In this document: positions 1-7,859 of the stretch, one piece after another
Numbering within the stretch: position 1 is the first letter of the stretch
Layout: each line of letters starts with the position of its first letter
Origin: Sphingomonas sp. TREG-RG-20F-R18-01
Lineage (GTDB): Bacteria; Pseudomonadota; Alphaproteobacteria; Sphingomonadales; Sphingomonadaceae
Length of the DNA: 64,000 nucleotides
Assembly: GCF_022662475.1 (NCBI RefSeq)
Contig: NZ_JAKNQQ010000003.1
Location: 310,001 to 374,000 of the forward strand
Direction of reading: 5' to 3'
Position numbers and translations under genes: made by a program
Notes under the pieces: model-generated
Database searches by the model: none
What the model saw: the letters and a program-made list of their open reading frames with translations, nothing else
Told to the model about the DNA's origin: nothing

Positions 1-1
1 G

Positions 2-1957
2 ACCGCCGGCGCAATCAACATCTCGACCCGCAAGCCCAGCTTCACGCCCGAAGCGCGGGTCGAGGTGACCGGCGGCAATTACGATTTCTTCCAGGGCAAG
101 GCGTCGGTTTCGGGTCCGCTGATCGACGACAAGCTCGCGATCCGGCTGTCGACCTCGATCACGACGCGGCGGGGCACGATCTATAACACGCGCCTCAACG
201 ACTATCAGAACAGCCAGGACAACAAGAGCTTTCGCGGCCAGTTGCTGTGGAAACCGACCGATACCCTCGACCTGACATTGTACGGGGATTACAATGCGCA
301 AGACCCCAAATGTTGCGTGCAATATTACGTCCGGACCGGCGCGACACAGCGGCCGGTCGCGCGGCAATATGCCGCGTTGGCGGCGGCGTTCGGCTATGCC
401 GCGCCCTCGACCAACGCGTTCGACCGCGTGACCGATCTGGATGCGGTGCCGCGCGCGAAGCAGAAGATCGGCGGGACGTCGCTCGTCGGCAATCTCGATC
501 TGGGCGGCGCGACGCTGACGTCGGTTAGCGCCTATCGCTTCTGGGACTGGGTCCCGAACAGCGACCGCGATTTCACCGGACTGCCGATCACCACCGTATC
601 GGCGAATACGTCGCAGCAATATCAGTTGAGCCAGGAACTGCGGGTCGCTTCGAACGGCACCCATAAGATCGATTACCTCGCCGGGCTGTTCTATTTCTAC
701 CAGGCCGTCGACGTGGAGGGGCTGCAGGTGCAGGGATCGGCCGCGAGCCGCTATCTGCTCAGCGGCGCCAACGCAAGCAACCCGGCGGTCCTCAACGGGC
801 TCACCTCGACGTTGCGCAGCCATCTCGGCAACACCAGCGCGGCGTTGTTCGGTAAGCTCACCTGGCATGTCAGCGACCGCTTCTCGATCGCGCCGGGCGC
901 GCGGCTCAATTATGACAAGAAGGACGCGCAATATGATGCGGTGGTGACGACCGGGGCAGGGACCGTGATCCGCTGCACCCCGGCGCCGACCGCCGCGGTG
1001 CTCCGCGACCAGTGTACGACGCTGCCGCCGCAAAGCTATCCCGCACATCTTAGCAAGTGGAACCTGTCGGGTGACGTTACCGCCGCCTGGACGATCTCAC
1101 GCGATCTGCATGCGTATGCGACCTATGCGCGCAGCTACAAATCGGGGGGCGTCAACCTGTCGGGCCTGCCGCTCGATGCGGCGAACCAGCCGCTCTATTC
1201 GGCGTCGACGGTCAAGCCCGAGGCGGTCAATCATTACGAGCTCGGGCTCAAGACGCAGTTCCTCGACCGTCGCGCGACCGTGAACCTGGCGGCCTTCTGG
1301 ACCGATATCTTCGATTACCAGGCGAGCGTGAACAACGGGCAATTGGGCGTGCTGCGCGGTTATCTCGCCAATGCGGGGCATGTGCGGACTCGCGGGATAG
1401 AGATCGACTCCGCCTTCCGCCCGACCGCGCGGTTCAACGTCTATGCCAATGGCGCGTACACCGACGCCAAATATGCGCGCTTCGTCGACGCGCCGTGCCC
1501 GCCCGAACTGTCGGGCGGCACGACCGCGACGGCGGGCCAGGTGCCAAGCGCGCCGGGCACCCCGGGGGGGATCAGCCCGGCGAGCTGCAACATCTCGGGG
1601 CAGGTATTGCCGGGCGTTTCGAAATGGGCGTTCAGCTATGGCGCCGAATATGACGTGCCAACGCAGATCGGTCGCGTATCGGGGCAATTCTATCTCGGCT
1701 ACGACGGCAGCTACCGGTCGCGCTTCTCGTCCAATCCCTCGGCCTCGGCCTATACCAACATCGATGGCTATGCGCTCAGCAACTTCCGCCTCGGGTTCAA
1801 GGCGAAGGATGACTTCAACGTCTTCGGCTGGGTCCGCAACGCGTTCGACCAGAATTACTATGAGGTGCTGACGACGCAGTCGGGCAACACCGGGTTGGTC
1901 ATCGGGCAACCGGGCGACCCGCGGACTTACGGGGTGACCGTGAGCAAGTCGTTCTGA
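2..1957 (+). CDS. TonB-dependent receptor, 5' end outside window
   Basis: Outer-membrane beta-barrel that imports a ligand (siderophore, vitamin, sugar or other) using TonB energy. The frame is open from base 2 and begins in the plug domain with GAINISTRKPS, a typical plug motif, so the signal peptide and TonB box lie upstream of the window. The visible 651 residues run through a long barrel rich in alternating aromatic strands. They end in SKSF with a terminal Phe, as expected for BAM-assembled barrels. The C-terminal part (WVRNAFDQNYYE, then a Gly/Pro loop and GDPRTYGVTVSKSF) matches the many large TonB receptors of sphingomonads. The ligand cannot be inferred. Followed by a 600-bp intergenic region, so it probably ends its transcription unit. 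Confidence 0.93.
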   Translation, partial: TAGAINISTRKPSFTPEARVEVTGGNYDFFQGKASVSGPLIDDKLAIRLSTSITTRRGTIYNTRLNDYQNSQDNKSFRGQLLWKPTDTLDLTLYGDYNAQDPKCCVQYYVRTGATQRPVARQYAALAAAFGYAAPSTNAFDRVTDLDAVPRAKQKIGGTSLVGNLDLGGATLTSVSAYRFWDWVPNSDRDFTGLPITTVSANTSQQYQLSQELRVASNGTHKIDYLAGLFYFYQAVDVEGLQVQGSAASRYLLSGANASNPAVLNGLTSTLRSHLGNTSAALFGKLTWHVSDRFSIAPGARLNYDKKDAQYDAVVTTGAGTVIRCTPAPTAAVLRDQCTTLPPQSYPAHLSKWNLSGDVTAAWTISRDLHAYATYARSYKSGGVNLSGLPLDAANQPLYSASTVKPEAVNHYELGLKTQFLDRRATVNLAAFWTDIFDYQASVNNGQLGVLRGYLANAGHVRTRGIEIDSAFRPTARFNVYANGAYTDAKYARFVDAPCPPELSGGTTATAGQVPSAPGTPGGISPASCNISGQVLPGVSKWAFSYGAEYDVPTQIGRVSGQFYLGYDGSYRSRFSSNPSASAYTNIDGYALSNFRLGFKAKDDFNVFGWVRNAFDQNYYEVLTTQSGNTGLVIGQPGDPRTYGVTVSKSF

Positions 1958-2002
1958 GGTTTGGGGGGGGCTCAGGCGGGAGCTGGTCTCTGCAAGGCTC
2001 GG

Positions 2003-2096
2003 CCCCACCCCACCCCACCCCCTGAAAGGGAGGGGCTTTCTCGGGCGAACGCTTCTCTCTAGCCCCTCCCCTTCAGGGGAGGGGTTGGGGTGGGGA
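2003..2096. repeat. Large palindromic repeat, C/G-run type
   Basis: The left arm (2003-2036) is a run of CCCCA repeats followed by CCCTGAAAGGGAGGGGCT. The right arm (2061-2096) is close to its reverse complement (AGCCCCTCCCCTTCAGGGGA and then GGGGTTGGGGTGGGG). About 24 bp separate the arms. Transcribed, it would fold into one long hairpin. It differs in sequence from the other palindromes in the window. It could act as a transcription or mRNA-stability barrier behind the TonB gene; that role is inferred from its position only. Confidence 0.8.
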
Positions 2097-2255
2097 AGTC
2101 CAGCGGAGCATCCCCCGCCGAAGCGCGAAACCGAAGAAGCGAGAAGCGCCGGTCGGCAAAGCCGCCGTCGGCCGGGTCGCTCCGCGCCCGCCGTCCGGTT
2201 CGGGCGATCCGCCTTGCGGATCAGCCCGGCGCGTGCGCCTTCCCCCAAAAGCAAA

Positions 2256-2281
2256 CGCCCGGGCCGTTTCCGACCCGGGCG
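2256..2281 (-). terminator. Hairpin terminator read on minus strand
   Basis: Perfect 8-bp stem CGCCCGGG (2256-2263) with CCCGGGCG (2274-2281) around a 10-base loop. Read on the minus strand, the stem is followed by GTTTGCTTTT (2255-2246), as in a Rho-independent terminator. On the plus strand no T-run follows. This implies that some minus-strand transcript ends here. Confidence 0.5.
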
Positions 2282-2300
2282 CCTGCGTGACGATCGCTCG

Positions 2301-2390
2301 TCAGCCCCCAAATAGCCTTCGCAGCCAGCCCTTTTGGGCGGCGCTGAAAGCATCCCCGAACCACGGCCGTTGCCTGTGTGTCAGTGACAA
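2301..2390 (-). CDS. Possible 29-aa small ORF (doubtful)
   Basis: A minus-strand frame with a TTG start at 2390 encodes 29 residues ending in KGWLRRLFGG. Its stop lies 20 bp before the hairpin terminator at 2281-2256. The Trp/Arg-rich C-terminus and the terminator make a short expressed peptide or small RNA conceivable. There is no clear ribosome binding site, the start is not ATG, and such a short frame can occur by chance. Function unknown. Confidence 0.2.
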   Translation of the reverse strand: MSLTHRQRPWFGDAFSAAQKGWLRRLFGG

Positions 2391-2556
2391 AAGCGTTAGG
2401 TTTGTTACCGGGGCTTGTCACCGGGAATGTGGCCGCGCCGTACCGATTGCGGCGGCGCTGTGGCGATTGCGCAACACGTCGCAACAGTTGCCAGTGACGC
2501 ACCCGCCGCCTAGAGCGACCGGATCAGCACCCCTATGGGCGGGCAGACCGAACCCT

Positions 2557-3807
2557 ATGATCCTATCCCGATACGAACGCATGATCGCCCGGCGCTATTT
2601 GCTGCCGGGCAAGGGCGAGGCGTTCATCTTCCTCGTCGCCGGGATCAGCCTGGTCGCGGTAATGCTTGGCGTCGCCGCGCTCGTCATCGTGATGAGCGTG
2701 ATGAACGGCTTCCGCGCCGAGCTGTTCGACAAGATCGTCGGCTTGAACGGTCATGCGGTGGTGCAGGGCTATGGCGGCCAGATCCCCGACTGGCGCCGGA
2801 TCGTCGGGCAGGCGGAAACCACCCCCGGCGTGACGAGCGCGATCCCGCTGATCGAGCAGCCGCTGATGACGACCTATAATGGCCGGGTCGAAGGCGTGCT
2901 GCTGCGCGGGATGCGCGTGTCCGACATCCGGTCGAACAAGACGATCGGCAGCAAGGTCGTGATGGGGTCGCTGAGCAGCCTGACCCCGGGCAGCGGGACG
3001 GTCGCGATCGGCTCGGGGCTGGCGGATGCGCTCGGCGCGGTGGTCGGCAGCCAGATCCAGTTGATCAGCCCGCAGGGGCAATCGACCCCGTTCGGCACGG
3101 TGCCGCGGATCGTCAACTATACCGTCGGCGCGGTGTTCACGATCGGCGTGTACGATTTCGACAAGGCCTATGTCATCATGCCGATGCAGGATGCGCAGAC
3201 GCTGCTGATGATGGGGGATTCGGTCGGCATGGTCGAGTTACAGACGACCGACCCCGACCGCGTCGGGCAGATCCTCGCGCCGCTGGTCGACAAGATCGGG
3301 CGGACCGGGACGATCCAGGACTGGCGCCAGATGAACGCGCAATTGTTCGAGGCCTTGGGCGTCGAGCGGGTCGCGATGTTCACGGTGCTGTCGATCATCA
3401 TCCTCGTCGCCGTCTTCAACATCCTGTCCTCGCTGATCATGCTGGTCCGCGCCAAGACCCGCGACATCGCGATCCTGCGGACGATGGGGGCGAGCAGGGG
3501 GGCGATGATCCGCATCTTCATGGTCGTCGGCACGACGATCGGCGCGCTCGGCGTGGTCGCGGGGCTGCTGCTCGGCTTCGTCTTCCTGTGGTTCCGGCAG
3601 GATGTCGTCAACGCGGTGCAATGGGCGACGGGTCAGAACCTGTGGGATCCCTCGGTCCGGTTCCTGAGCGAACTCCCGTCCAAGACCGATCCGGTCGAAG
3701 TCACCGTCATCGCCCTCATGGCACTCGTCTTCAGCTTCCTCGCCACGCTCTACCCCGCGCTCAAGGCGGCGAGCACCGATCCAGTCCAGGTGCTCCGCTA
3801 TGAATGA
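2557..3807 (+). CDS. lolC: Lipoprotein-releasing ABC transporter permease LolC/E
   Basis: Inner-membrane permease of the Lol system, which extracts outer-membrane lipoproteins and hands them to LolA. The 416-residue protein has the family plan. An N-terminal cytoplasmic RYLLPGKG segment leads into TM1 (about residues 24-48, rich in V/A/L/I). A periplasmic MacB-like domain follows to about residue 275, then three C-terminal TM helices. The cytoplasmic [12 protein letters not shown] loop, conserved in LolC/E, lies between TM2 and TM3. ATG 2557 is chosen over upstream frames because family proteins begin just before this segment and the length fits (about 415). Alphaproteobacteria usually have one LolC/E-type permease acting as a homodimer. 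It overlaps lolD by 8 bp, so the two are translationally coupled. Confidence 0.93.
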   Translation: MILSRYERMIARRYLLPGKGEAFIFLVAGISLVAVMLGVAALVIVMSVMNGFRAELFDKIVGLNGHAVVQGYGGQIPDWRRIVGQAETTPGVTSAIPLIEQPLMTTYNGRVEGVLLRGMRVSDIRSNKTIGSKVVMGSLSSLTPGSGTVAIGSGLADALGAVVGSQIQLISPQGQSTPFGTVPRIVNYTVGAVFTIGVYDFDKAYVIMPMQDAQTLLMMGDSVGMVELQTTDPDRVGQILAPLVDKIGRTGTIQDWRQMNAQLFEALGVERVAMFTVLSIIILVAVFNILSSLIMLVRAKTRDIAILRTMGASRGAMIRIFMVVGTTIGALGVVAGLLLGFVFLWFRQDVVNAVQWATGQNLWDPSVRFLSELPSKTDPVEVTVIALMALVFSFLATLYPALKAASTDPVQVLRYE

Positions 3808-4474
3808 ACCCGTTCTGGTCGTCACCGGCCTGTCGCGCAGCTTCGCGCAAGGCGGCGCGACGATCGAAGTGCTCCGCAGCGTCGACCTCACCGTCGGCGC
3901 GGGCGAGATCGTCGCGTTGCTCGGCCCTTCGGGCTCGGGCAAGTCAACGATGCTCCAGGCGGTCGGGCTGCTCGAGGGCGGGTTCGGCGGGTCGATCCGG
4001 ATCGCGGGCGAGGAAGCCGCACGGCTCAACGCCGACGGGCGGACGCGGGTGCGGCGCGACCAATTGGGCTTCGTCTATCAGTTCCACCATCTCCTCCCCG
4101 ATTTCAACGCGACCGAGAATGTCGTCCTCCCCCAGATGATCCAGGACCGCCCGCGCGCCGAGGCGGACGAACGCGCCGCCGCATTGCTCACCGCGCTCGG
4201 GCTCGGGCATCGCTTGACGCATCGCCCCAACCAGCTTTCGGGCGGCGAGCAGCAGCGTGTCGCGGTCGCGCGTGCGCTCGCCAACCGGCCTGCCTTGGTG
4301 CTCGCGGACGAACCGACCGGCAACCTCGACGAGGGCACCGCGGACATCGTGCTCGCCGAGTTCCTCCGGCTGGTGCGCGGCGAAGGATCGGCGGCGCTGG
4401 TCGCCACCCACAACGAACGGATCGCGGCCAAGATGGACCGCGTCGTCCGGCTCCACGAAGGACGGCTTGCATGA
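3800..4474 (+). CDS. lolD: Lipoprotein-releasing system ATPase LolD
   Basis: ATPase subunit that powers lipoprotein release with the permease encoded immediately upstream. The 224-residue ABC domain has Walker [10 protein letters not shown] (residues 42-50), the LolD-like [13 protein letters not shown]-loop region, signature [15 protein letters not shown], Walker [14 protein letters not shown] and a switch His in ATHNE. Length and the FHHLLPDF motif are diagnostic of LolD within the MacB/LolD family. It begins inside the last codons of lolC and its stop overlaps the ATG of the following acetyltransferase (ATGA), so the three are one transcription unit. Confidence 0.95.
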   Translation: MNEPVLVVTGLSRSFAQGGATIEVLRSVDLTVGAGEIVALLGPSGSGKSTMLQAVGLLEGGFGGSIRIAGEEAARLNADGRTRVRRDQLGFVYQFHHLLPDFNATENVVLPQMIQDRPRAEADERAAALLTALGLGHRLTHRPNQLSGGEQQRVAVARALANRPALVLADEPTGNLDEGTADIVLAEFLRLVRGEGSAALVATHNERIAAKMDRVVRLHEGRLA

Positions 4475-5571
4475 CAGCCTGGACCGACCCGCCGACGCTG
4501 GTCGGCCAGCATGTCATCCTTCGCCCGACGGTCCACGAGGACCGCGACGGCCTCGTCGCGGCGGCGGCGGACGGGAAGATCAGCGAGATGTTCTTTACCA
4601 ACGTCTCGACGCTGACCGACCCGGCGGCGTTCATGGCGGCGCTGTTCCAGGAGCGCGACTACGGGCGGTCGATGCCGTTCACGGTGTGCCTGCCCGCCGT
4701 GGAGCCCACACCCCCGCCGTTCGCCCTGAGCGAAGTCGAAGGGCCAGGCACAACGCAGGGGCTTCGACTACGCTCAGCCCGAACGGAAGTTGGGGCCGGG
4801 TCGGAGACCGGGATCGCGACGCCCACCGAACTCGCACCCACACCCCCTCCGTTCGCCCTGAGCGAAGTCGAAGGGCCAGGCACCACGCAAGGGCTTCGAC
4901 TACGCTCAGCCCGAACGGAAGGTGGGGCCGGGTCGGAGATCGGGATCGCAACGGACGCAGAACCCGCACCCACCCCCCCTCCGTTCGCCCTGAGCGAAGT
5001 CGAAGGGCCAGGCACAGCGCAGCGGCTTCGACTGCGCTCAGCCCGAACGGAAGTTGGGGCAGGTTCCGAGACCGGGATCGCGACGCCCACCGAACCCGCA
5101 CCCACACCCCCTCCGTTCACCCTGAGCGAAGTCGAAGGGCCGGGCACAGCGCAGGGGCTTCGACTGCGCTCAGCCCGAACGGAGGGTGGGCAAGCCCCCC
5201 GCATCGTCGGCCTCACCCGCTACATGCGGATGAACCCCGCGCACCGCCGGCTCGAGATCGGCGGCACCTTCTACGCAAAGTCGGTCCAGCGCAGCGGGGT
5301 CAATACCGAGGCGAAGCTGCTCCTGCTCAAACACGCGTTCGAGGTGCTGGACTGCAACGCGGTCCAGATCCGCACCGACTGGTTCAACAAGGCCTCGCAA
5401 AAGGCGATCGAGCGGCTCGGCGCGAAGCGCGACGGCGTGCTGCGCAATCATCAACTGATGGATGGCCGGATCCGCGATCTCGTGGTCTATTCGATCATCG
5501 CGAGTGAATGGGCGGGGGTCGAGCGCAACCTCCGCTTCCTGCTCGCGCGGGGCGAAGGGAAGACGGCATGA
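4471..5571 (+). CDS. GNAT N-acetyltransferase with in-frame repeat insertion
   Basis: GNAT-family acetyltransferase of the RimJ/RimL-like type (acetyl-CoA-dependent transfer to an amine; substrate unknown). The first ~80 residues ([19 protein letters not shown] onward) and the last ~120 ([20 protein letters not shown], then a GNAT core with [20 protein letters not shown]) together make a normal-length GNAT protein. Between them, residues ~83-238 are encoded by a 132-bp repeat carrying four palindromes (repeat unit FALSEVEG...LRLRSARTE). The insertion falls at a predicted turn between two strands, so the protein could still fold with a Pro/Gly-rich loop. The reading frame is intact throughout. 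Overlaps lolD and gpx by 4 bp each. Confidence 0.85.
   Translation: MTAWTDPPTLVGQHVILRPTVHEDRDGLVAAAADGKISEMFFTNVSTLTDPAAFMAALFQERDYGRSMPFTVCLPAVEPTPPPFALSEVEGPGTTQGLRLRSARTEVGAGSETGIATPTELAPTPPPFALSEVEGPGTTQGLRLRSARTEGGAGSEIGIATDAEPAPTPPPFALSEVEGPGTAQRLRLRSARTEVGAGSETGIATPTEPAPTPPPFTLSEVEGPGTAQGLRLRSARTEGGQAPRIVGLTRYMRMNPAHRRLEIGGTFYAKSVQRSGVNTEAKLLLLKHAFEVLDCNAVQIRTDWFNKASQKAIERLGAKRDGVLRNHQLMDGRIRDLVVYSIIASEWAGVERNLRFLLARGEGKTA
4717..5182. repeat. Four palindromes at 132-bp period inside GNAT gene
   Basis: Copies at 4717-4786, 4849-4918, 4981-5050 and 5113-5182, so starts are exactly 132 bp apart. Each 70-bp copy has a left arm CCGTTCGCCCTGAGCGAAGT (followed by CGAAGG), a short centre containing GGCAC, and a right arm ending in CTCAGCCCGAACGG. 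The 62-bp spacers between copies are also repeated with small changes. Because 132 = 3 x 44 the array adds whole 44-residue units. Copies 1-2 share a TAC, and copies 3-4 a TGC, in the right arm. A relative lies at 61993-62063. Confidence 0.95.
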
Positions 5572-6047
5572 ACGCGATCACGGACCACATCGTGACGGGC
5601 GCGGACGGCAAGCCGGTCGATCTGTCGGCCTATGCCGGCAAGGTGCTGCTGATCGTCAACACCGCGTCCAAATGCGGCTTCACCCCGCAATATGCCGGGC
5701 TGGAGGCATTGCAACGCCGCTTCGCCGACAAGGGCTTCGCGGTGCTCGGCTTCCCGTGCAACCAGTTCGGCGCGCAGGAACCCGGCGACGCCGAGGAGAT
5801 CCGCAATTTCTGCTCGCTGACCTATGACGTCACCTTCCCGATGTTCGCCAAGGTCGACGTCAACAGCGCGGACGCCGCCCCTTTGTTCACCGCGCTCAAG
5901 AAGCAGGCACCGGGGTTTCTCGGCACCGGGGGGATCAAGTGGAACTTCACCAAGTTCCTGGTGGATCGCGGCGGTAAAGTGGTGGAGCGCTATGCGCCGA
6001 CGACCAAGCCTGAGGCGATCGAGGCGGATATTGCTAGGCTGCTGTAA
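5568..6047 (+). CDS. gpx: Glutathione peroxidase (Cys type)
   Basis: Thiol peroxidase that reduces hydrogen and lipid peroxides with glutathione or thioredoxin. 159 residues, typical for bacterial Gpx. The catalytic Cys36 lies in NTASKCGFTPQY (selenocysteine position in animals), the Gln in FPCNQFGAQEPG and the Trp/Asn in KWNFTKFLVD, completing the usual tetrad. ATG 5568 is preferred over upstream in-frame starts because it overlaps the preceding stop (ATGA) and matches the family N-terminus (AITDHIVTGADGKPVDLSAY). Last gene of the lolC-lolD-GNAT-gpx run. Confidence 0.95.
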   Translation: MNAITDHIVTGADGKPVDLSAYAGKVLLIVNTASKCGFTPQYAGLEALQRRFADKGFAVLGFPCNQFGAQEPGDAEEIRNFCSLTYDVTFPMFAKVDVNSADAAPLFTALKKQAPGFLGTGGIKWNFTKFLVDRGGKVVERYAPTTKPEAIEADIARLL

Positions 6048-6111
6048 GCTTATGTCTTTTTAATAAATAGTTATTCATGTCACGGTCTGAATAGATCAAG
6101 TTATAGTAAGT

Positions 6112-6945
6112 CTACTTGTTCACAACTGGTTCAGCGCGAACGATCACGTATCGCTTAGGTCGTTTATCCATCGCAAGTATGCGGGTGAAGGTGGCGTTAA
6201 TTCTTCCTCCCGTTCTGTTTGCATACTGATCAAGGCCCCAAGAAAATACTTGGCGTACTTGTCCCAATGTTTCACGTCTCATGCTAAACGGTATCACATG
6301 CCCTTCGTCATGGTCAAAAACGCTTCCATATCCCGAGTTTGCATTGAATGCCGAGACAGTTAGTAATTTGCTGGTAAGTGTGTTGTCCTCAATATTCTGT
6401 TTGACGTACTCCTTTGTCTCGTGAGTAAACTTGCTGATCGGATTGATATTAATCCCGCCGGAAATGAGAATTTCGTCGGCACCCGCACCGATAACGCCAT
6501 GCGCCTGACGGATTGGAGCTTCGGCGATGGCAACTAACGCTTCTACATCACCAGTTGTCGAACGATTTTCGAGAAGTTGAGCGATAGCGTCGTCACTCGT
6601 GTTTTGGCCTAGGTTCCGATTGATTACGCGGCGAACTAGTGCATCCAAAAAACGTCCACTAGGGATAGCGGCAGCTGCGACGCCGAATATGTCAGCTGGA
6701 TCGTTTCGTAGATTTACAAAAAAGTCAGCAATGACGCTGCCTTCTTCGAGCGCGTTTGCTCTGACGGCATGCCTGCCATCAAAATCTCCGCGCTGCCTTA
6801 TTTTTCCGGTATCTGCGTAGTTTGCAATCAGTGAAAGCGTCCAAGCGAACCCTGCTAACGCCATATATCCATCATAGCCTTGAAACTGATGGTCATCAGC
6901 GGTGTCACCAGTTAGCGTCAGGCGAAATGGTACGATTACAGGCAT
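6112..6945 (-). CDS. Conserved protein of unknown function in low-GC islet
   Basis: 277 residues from ATG 6945 (MPVIVPFRL). That ATG has a strong G-rich ribosome site (GTGGGGGG) just upstream; an ATG four codons earlier (6957) has none. Soluble, no signal peptide or TM segment. It begins with a strand-rich region and an ADDHQFQGYDGYMALAGFAW segment that I believe recurs in hypothetical proteins of accessory regions, but I cannot name the family with certainty. No catalytic motif is recognisable. Base composition (about 47% GC in samples) is far below its neighbours, indicating horizontal acquisition. It is divergent from the TM protein at 7027 with 81 bp between starts. Confidence 0.75.
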   Translation of the reverse strand: MPVIVPFRLTLTGDTADDHQFQGYDGYMALAGFAWTLSLIANYADTGKIRQRGDFDGRHAVRANALEEGSVIADFFVNLRNDPADIFGVAAAAIPSGRFLDALVRRVINRNLGQNTSDDAIAQLLENRSTTGDVEALVAIAEAPIRQAHGVIGAGADEILISGGININPISKFTHETKEYVKQNIEDNTLTSKLLTVSAFNANSGYGSVFDHDEGHVIPFSMRRETLGQVRQVFSWGLDQYANRTGGRINATFTRILAMDKRPKRYVIVRAEPVVNK

Positions 6946-7026
6946 AGCCCCCCACATACTGTCATATTTACAATTTCAAGGTCCGTCCTAGACCAGTGGC
7001 AGTCAAGGAATATCACATGGGAACGA

Positions 7027-7794
7027 ATGGTTTGTATGCTTGAGGGTCTGGACATTGGAGCCGTCAGCGTTGCCCTCATCGGGGGGGCAGTTTCCCTTGT
7101 CGGCCTCATTATAAGCAAAGAGCAGAAAACTTCTGAGTTCCGTCAGGCTTGGGTCGACGCATTGCGTTCAGAAATAACTGCTTATCTAACTTCGTTTAAT
7201 GCCATCGCAGACGGCTTGCAAGTCAACTACTCCAGTCATGCTGATAAAGTAAAAGCCGTTGGCCCCCTTTACTCGAACTTCAATGCGGCCGACTTTGCTA
7301 TAACTCTTGGACTTAATCCAAACGAAGACCGTTCCAAGGACGTAATATCTTGCATGGGGCGCTTGAAGTCCTTAGCGTTAGACGACAGTCAAATGATCGG
7401 TGTGAACATTAGACCAATTGAGATAGAGTTTTTGAGATCGTCAAAGGAATTGCTTAAGTACGAATGGAATAGAGTAAAAAAAGGAGAGCCAATATTTTCG
7501 TTTGCAAAATATGTAGCAGCGATTGTCGTTCTGGCTTCGATAGTTGCAATATTGTTTGGCTCATATTTCAAGAAGCCCGCTAGCGATAAGCCTAAGTTAC
7601 AACCGTTCAGTATTCAAAATAAAGTCACCTACAACTACGGCGTGGGTGCCATACCGTCTCCTCCTGAGACAAATGCGCAAAAAGATCGTCGTTCGTTAGG
7701 GAGCAAAGTTAGCAAATCCCGACGCTCCGGTACAAAAAGACAGCGCTGCGAATGCGCGCCTTATGATCGGCCCTACAATGTGATCCAGCGTTAG
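7027..7794 (+). CDS. Two-TM protein of unknown function in low-GC islet
   Basis: 255 residues. TM1 spans about residues 9-30, followed directly by a charged helix (KEQKTSEFRQAWVDALRSEI), a ~110-residue middle domain, TM2 at about 161-181 and a basic Lys/Arg/Ser tail. The TM-helix-domain-TM plan resembles small membrane proteins found near accessory or defence genes, but no named domain was recognised. GC is very low (about 33% around 7441-7500), with AT-rich codons unlike the flanking genes. The start could be ATG 7027 or ATG 7036; GGGAACG precedes the first. Ends 65 bp before dnaE. Confidence 0.75.
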   Translation: MVCMLEGLDIGAVSVALIGGAVSLVGLIISKEQKTSEFRQAWVDALRSEITAYLTSFNAIADGLQVNYSSHADKVKAVGPLYSNFNAADFAITLGLNPNEDRSKDVISCMGRLKSLALDDSQMIGVNIRPIEIEFLRSSKELLKYEWNRVKKGEPIFSFAKYVAAIVVLASIVAILFGSYFKKPASDKPKLQPFSIQNKVTYNYGVGAIPSPPETNAQKDRRSLGSKVSKSRRSGTKRQRCECAPYDRPYNVIQR

Positions 7795-7859
7795 GCACTC
7801 CCCTCAAAAAACCCCCGTGCCCGGTTCCCAGAATCGCTCCCCCGGCGCATAAGCCCCCC

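Larger units (their letters stand above)
1958..2556. other. Long intergenic region after TonB receptor
   Basis: About 600 bp between the receptor stop and lolC. It holds a large palindromic repeat (2003-2096). It also holds a GC-rich hairpin whose T-rich side faces the minus strand (2241-2281), preceded on that strand by a possible 29-codon ORF. The rest shows no frame with protein-like composition; the open frames crossing it are Arg/Pro-rich shadows. The lolC promoter should lie here, but no convincing -35/-10 pair was seen. Confidence 0.6.

Noticed and set aside
1097..2353. 418-codon minus-strand ORF over the TonB receptor and intergenic repeat
   Set aside because: Arg/Pro-rich shadow of the receptor gene; runs through the palindrome.
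4717..5182. CRISPR-like periodic array
   Set aside because: Both unit and spacer repeat (132 bp), lie in a coding frame, and no cas gene is nearby.
4659..5216. Minus-strand ORF of 185 codons across the GNAT array
   Set aside because: Arises because the repeat unit is stop-free in several frames; the plus GNAT frame has matching domain halves on both sides.
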